Shown in pieces: positions 19,911 through 20,605 of a stretch of DNA of 20,605 nucleotides; position 1 is the stretch's first letter; every line of letters begins with the position of its first letter. Origin of the DNA: Funneliformis mosseae (taxonomy: Eukaryota > Glomeromycota > Glomeromycetes > Glomerales > Glomeraceae); NCBI GenBank assembly GCA_910592005.1, contig CAJVPP010001352.1:1-20605 (forward strand), in the 5' to 3' direction. The notes beneath the pieces were generated by a model. The model made no database searches and had not been told where the DNA came from. It saw only the letters and a list, made by a program, of their open reading frames with translations. Both the position numbers and the translations under genes were made by a program.

Positions 19911-20186
19911 TCTTGCGTTAATACTAATTTTCAGTCATTAGTATCATATACTTTGTTGGCACTATTTGCTTATATAGTAGGCCTTATATTGCAACTAGTC
20001 ACTCTTTTACATTTTTTCACATATGTTTCGAGAAAAAATAATGAACAAAAGTTAATATGTTTTCTTTTTCAAATATATGTAAAAATTAATATATCGTACA
20101 AGAATCTAATTGATAATCCATATTTTCTGTTACATAATCTGACTAAAGACATTGTGTATGGTTCAGCAAAAAATCTTTCAAGCTAG
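19911..20186 (+). other. Unrecognised open frame, possible repeat remnant
   Basis: Open from about 19911 to a stop at 20184-20186 without a clear ATG start. It encodes a hydrophobic N-terminal run (LLALFAYIVGLILQLVTLL) followed by a polar stretch. Another frame continues for about 30 codons past the stop (20185-20270), which suggests a frameshifted remnant of something longer. I do not recognise the family. It lies between the Crinkler-like pseudogene and an LTR, so a TE-derived origin is likely but unproven. Confidence 0.25.
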
Positions 20187-20338
20187 TGATCACCTCTCCA
20201 GTTGATAATCAGTATTTCAGATATAAATTTGAATATATGCTAGCTAGAGATAAATATAATTATGACAAGTAATACTAATAATAAATTTGTTTAAAATGAA
20301 ATACTTAAAAATTAACTATATAAAGTGTTTTTATACAA

Positions 20339-20605
20339 TGTCAACAGAGCAATTAACCAGTCATAATGAAGTCACGTGGATGACGCAGTATGACAATCTC
20401 TTAATTCAGAATTCTGAAAATACTGAGAATTCTACGAATTCTGGAAATACGGAGGATCTGTGTAACTCTAAAGATCTTCCAAATACTGATAATAATCACA
20501 ATTAAATGAAGTCTAAGGATATTTGATGTTATACGTATTTTTAATATTCTATATTTTATTATTATTTTTATTTTATTTTATATTTTTATTATTTTACGTA
20601 TTCTC
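20339..20605 (+). mobile_element. Second copy of the LTR, 5' part, truncated by the window end
   Basis: It starts TGTCAACAG and aligns to the solo LTR from 718 with a constant offset of 19621 at the start. By hand count about 21 of 154 aligned bases differ across 20347-20500, 19 of them transitions. Further similarity runs through the AT-rich tail to the window end (matching about 996). It carries an open 55-codon stretch from the ATG at 20338 that is closed by two stops in the first copy, so this copy is less decayed. No polypurine tract precedes it, so it is a solo LTR or a 5' LTR rather than a 3' LTR. If solo, the expected target duplication is ACAA (20335-20338). Confidence 0.8.

Noticed and set aside
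20287..20505. 72-residue open frame as a gene
   Set aside because: It lies mostly inside the LTR, from 20339 on. The homologous LTR copy has two stops in this frame, and it shows no domain. The frame is incidental to the LTR.
721..20605. The two LTRs as the two ends of a single ~20-kb mobile element
   Set aside because: They differ at about 14% in the compared part. The first copy has its own target duplication on both sides, and the DNA between them holds ordinary host genes.
1..20605. CRISPR array, tRNA, rRNA, bacterial operons or anti-phage system
   Set aside because: Nothing with regular spacers, cloverleaf-like or rRNA sequence was seen. Spliceosomal introns and the gene families show eukaryotic nuclear DNA.

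Overview
The window looks like nuclear DNA of a very AT-rich, repeat-rich fungus with spliceosomal introns. The gene content (a fungal-type Caf120/Skg3 PH protein, a CLIP-170-type protein, degenerate Pif1-like helicase and Crinkler-like genes, poly(A)/poly(T) tracts everywhere) fits a Glomeromycotina arbuscular mycorrhizal fungus such as Rhizophagus. That assignment is an inference from style and families, not a database match.

Layout. (1) 1-2209 is a nest of decayed repeats: a 102-bp element with near-perfect inverted ends, then a Pif1-like helicase pseudogene split in two by a 725-bp solo LTR (718-1442) with a 4-bp target duplication. (2) 2210 to about 4140 is an extreme AT desert with no gene visible. 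(3) 4373-16589 is an island of four apparently intact housekeeping-type genes: a bZIP transcription factor (+), a large two-PH-domain Caf120/Skg3-like protein (-), a CLIP-170-like microtubule plus-end protein (+, three exons) and an alkaline ceramidase (-, six exons). Genes 1/2 and 3/4 are convergent; 2/3 are divergent across 862 bp. (4) 16898 to about 19510 is a broken Crinkler-type gene with a short N-terminal header, a P-loop ATPase and a restriction-endonuclease-like C-terminus. It diverges from the ceramidase. (5) 19511-20605 is AT-rich decayed DNA ending in a second, fresher copy of the same LTR, in the same orientation and truncated by the window edge.

Two gene models matter most, because single reading frames misrepresent them. 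The CLIP-170 gene has a 23-codon last exon (14653-14724) that supplies the second zinc knuckle and the terminal Glu-Thr-Phe tail. The ceramidase has five short upstream exons, including a 25-nt and a 34-nt exon, which supply most of its catalytic and metal-binding residues. With these exons both proteins have full family length and motif sets.

The four intact genes act in unrelated processes: transcription, a probable mRNA-decay or cortical PH scaffold, microtubule plus-end tracking, and sphingolipid turnover. They do not look like a functional cluster. The contrast between this intact island and its decayed TE/effector-like flanks is the main structural feature. Substitutions that broke the repeats are largely transitions, and many new stops are explained by C-to-T or G-to-A changes.
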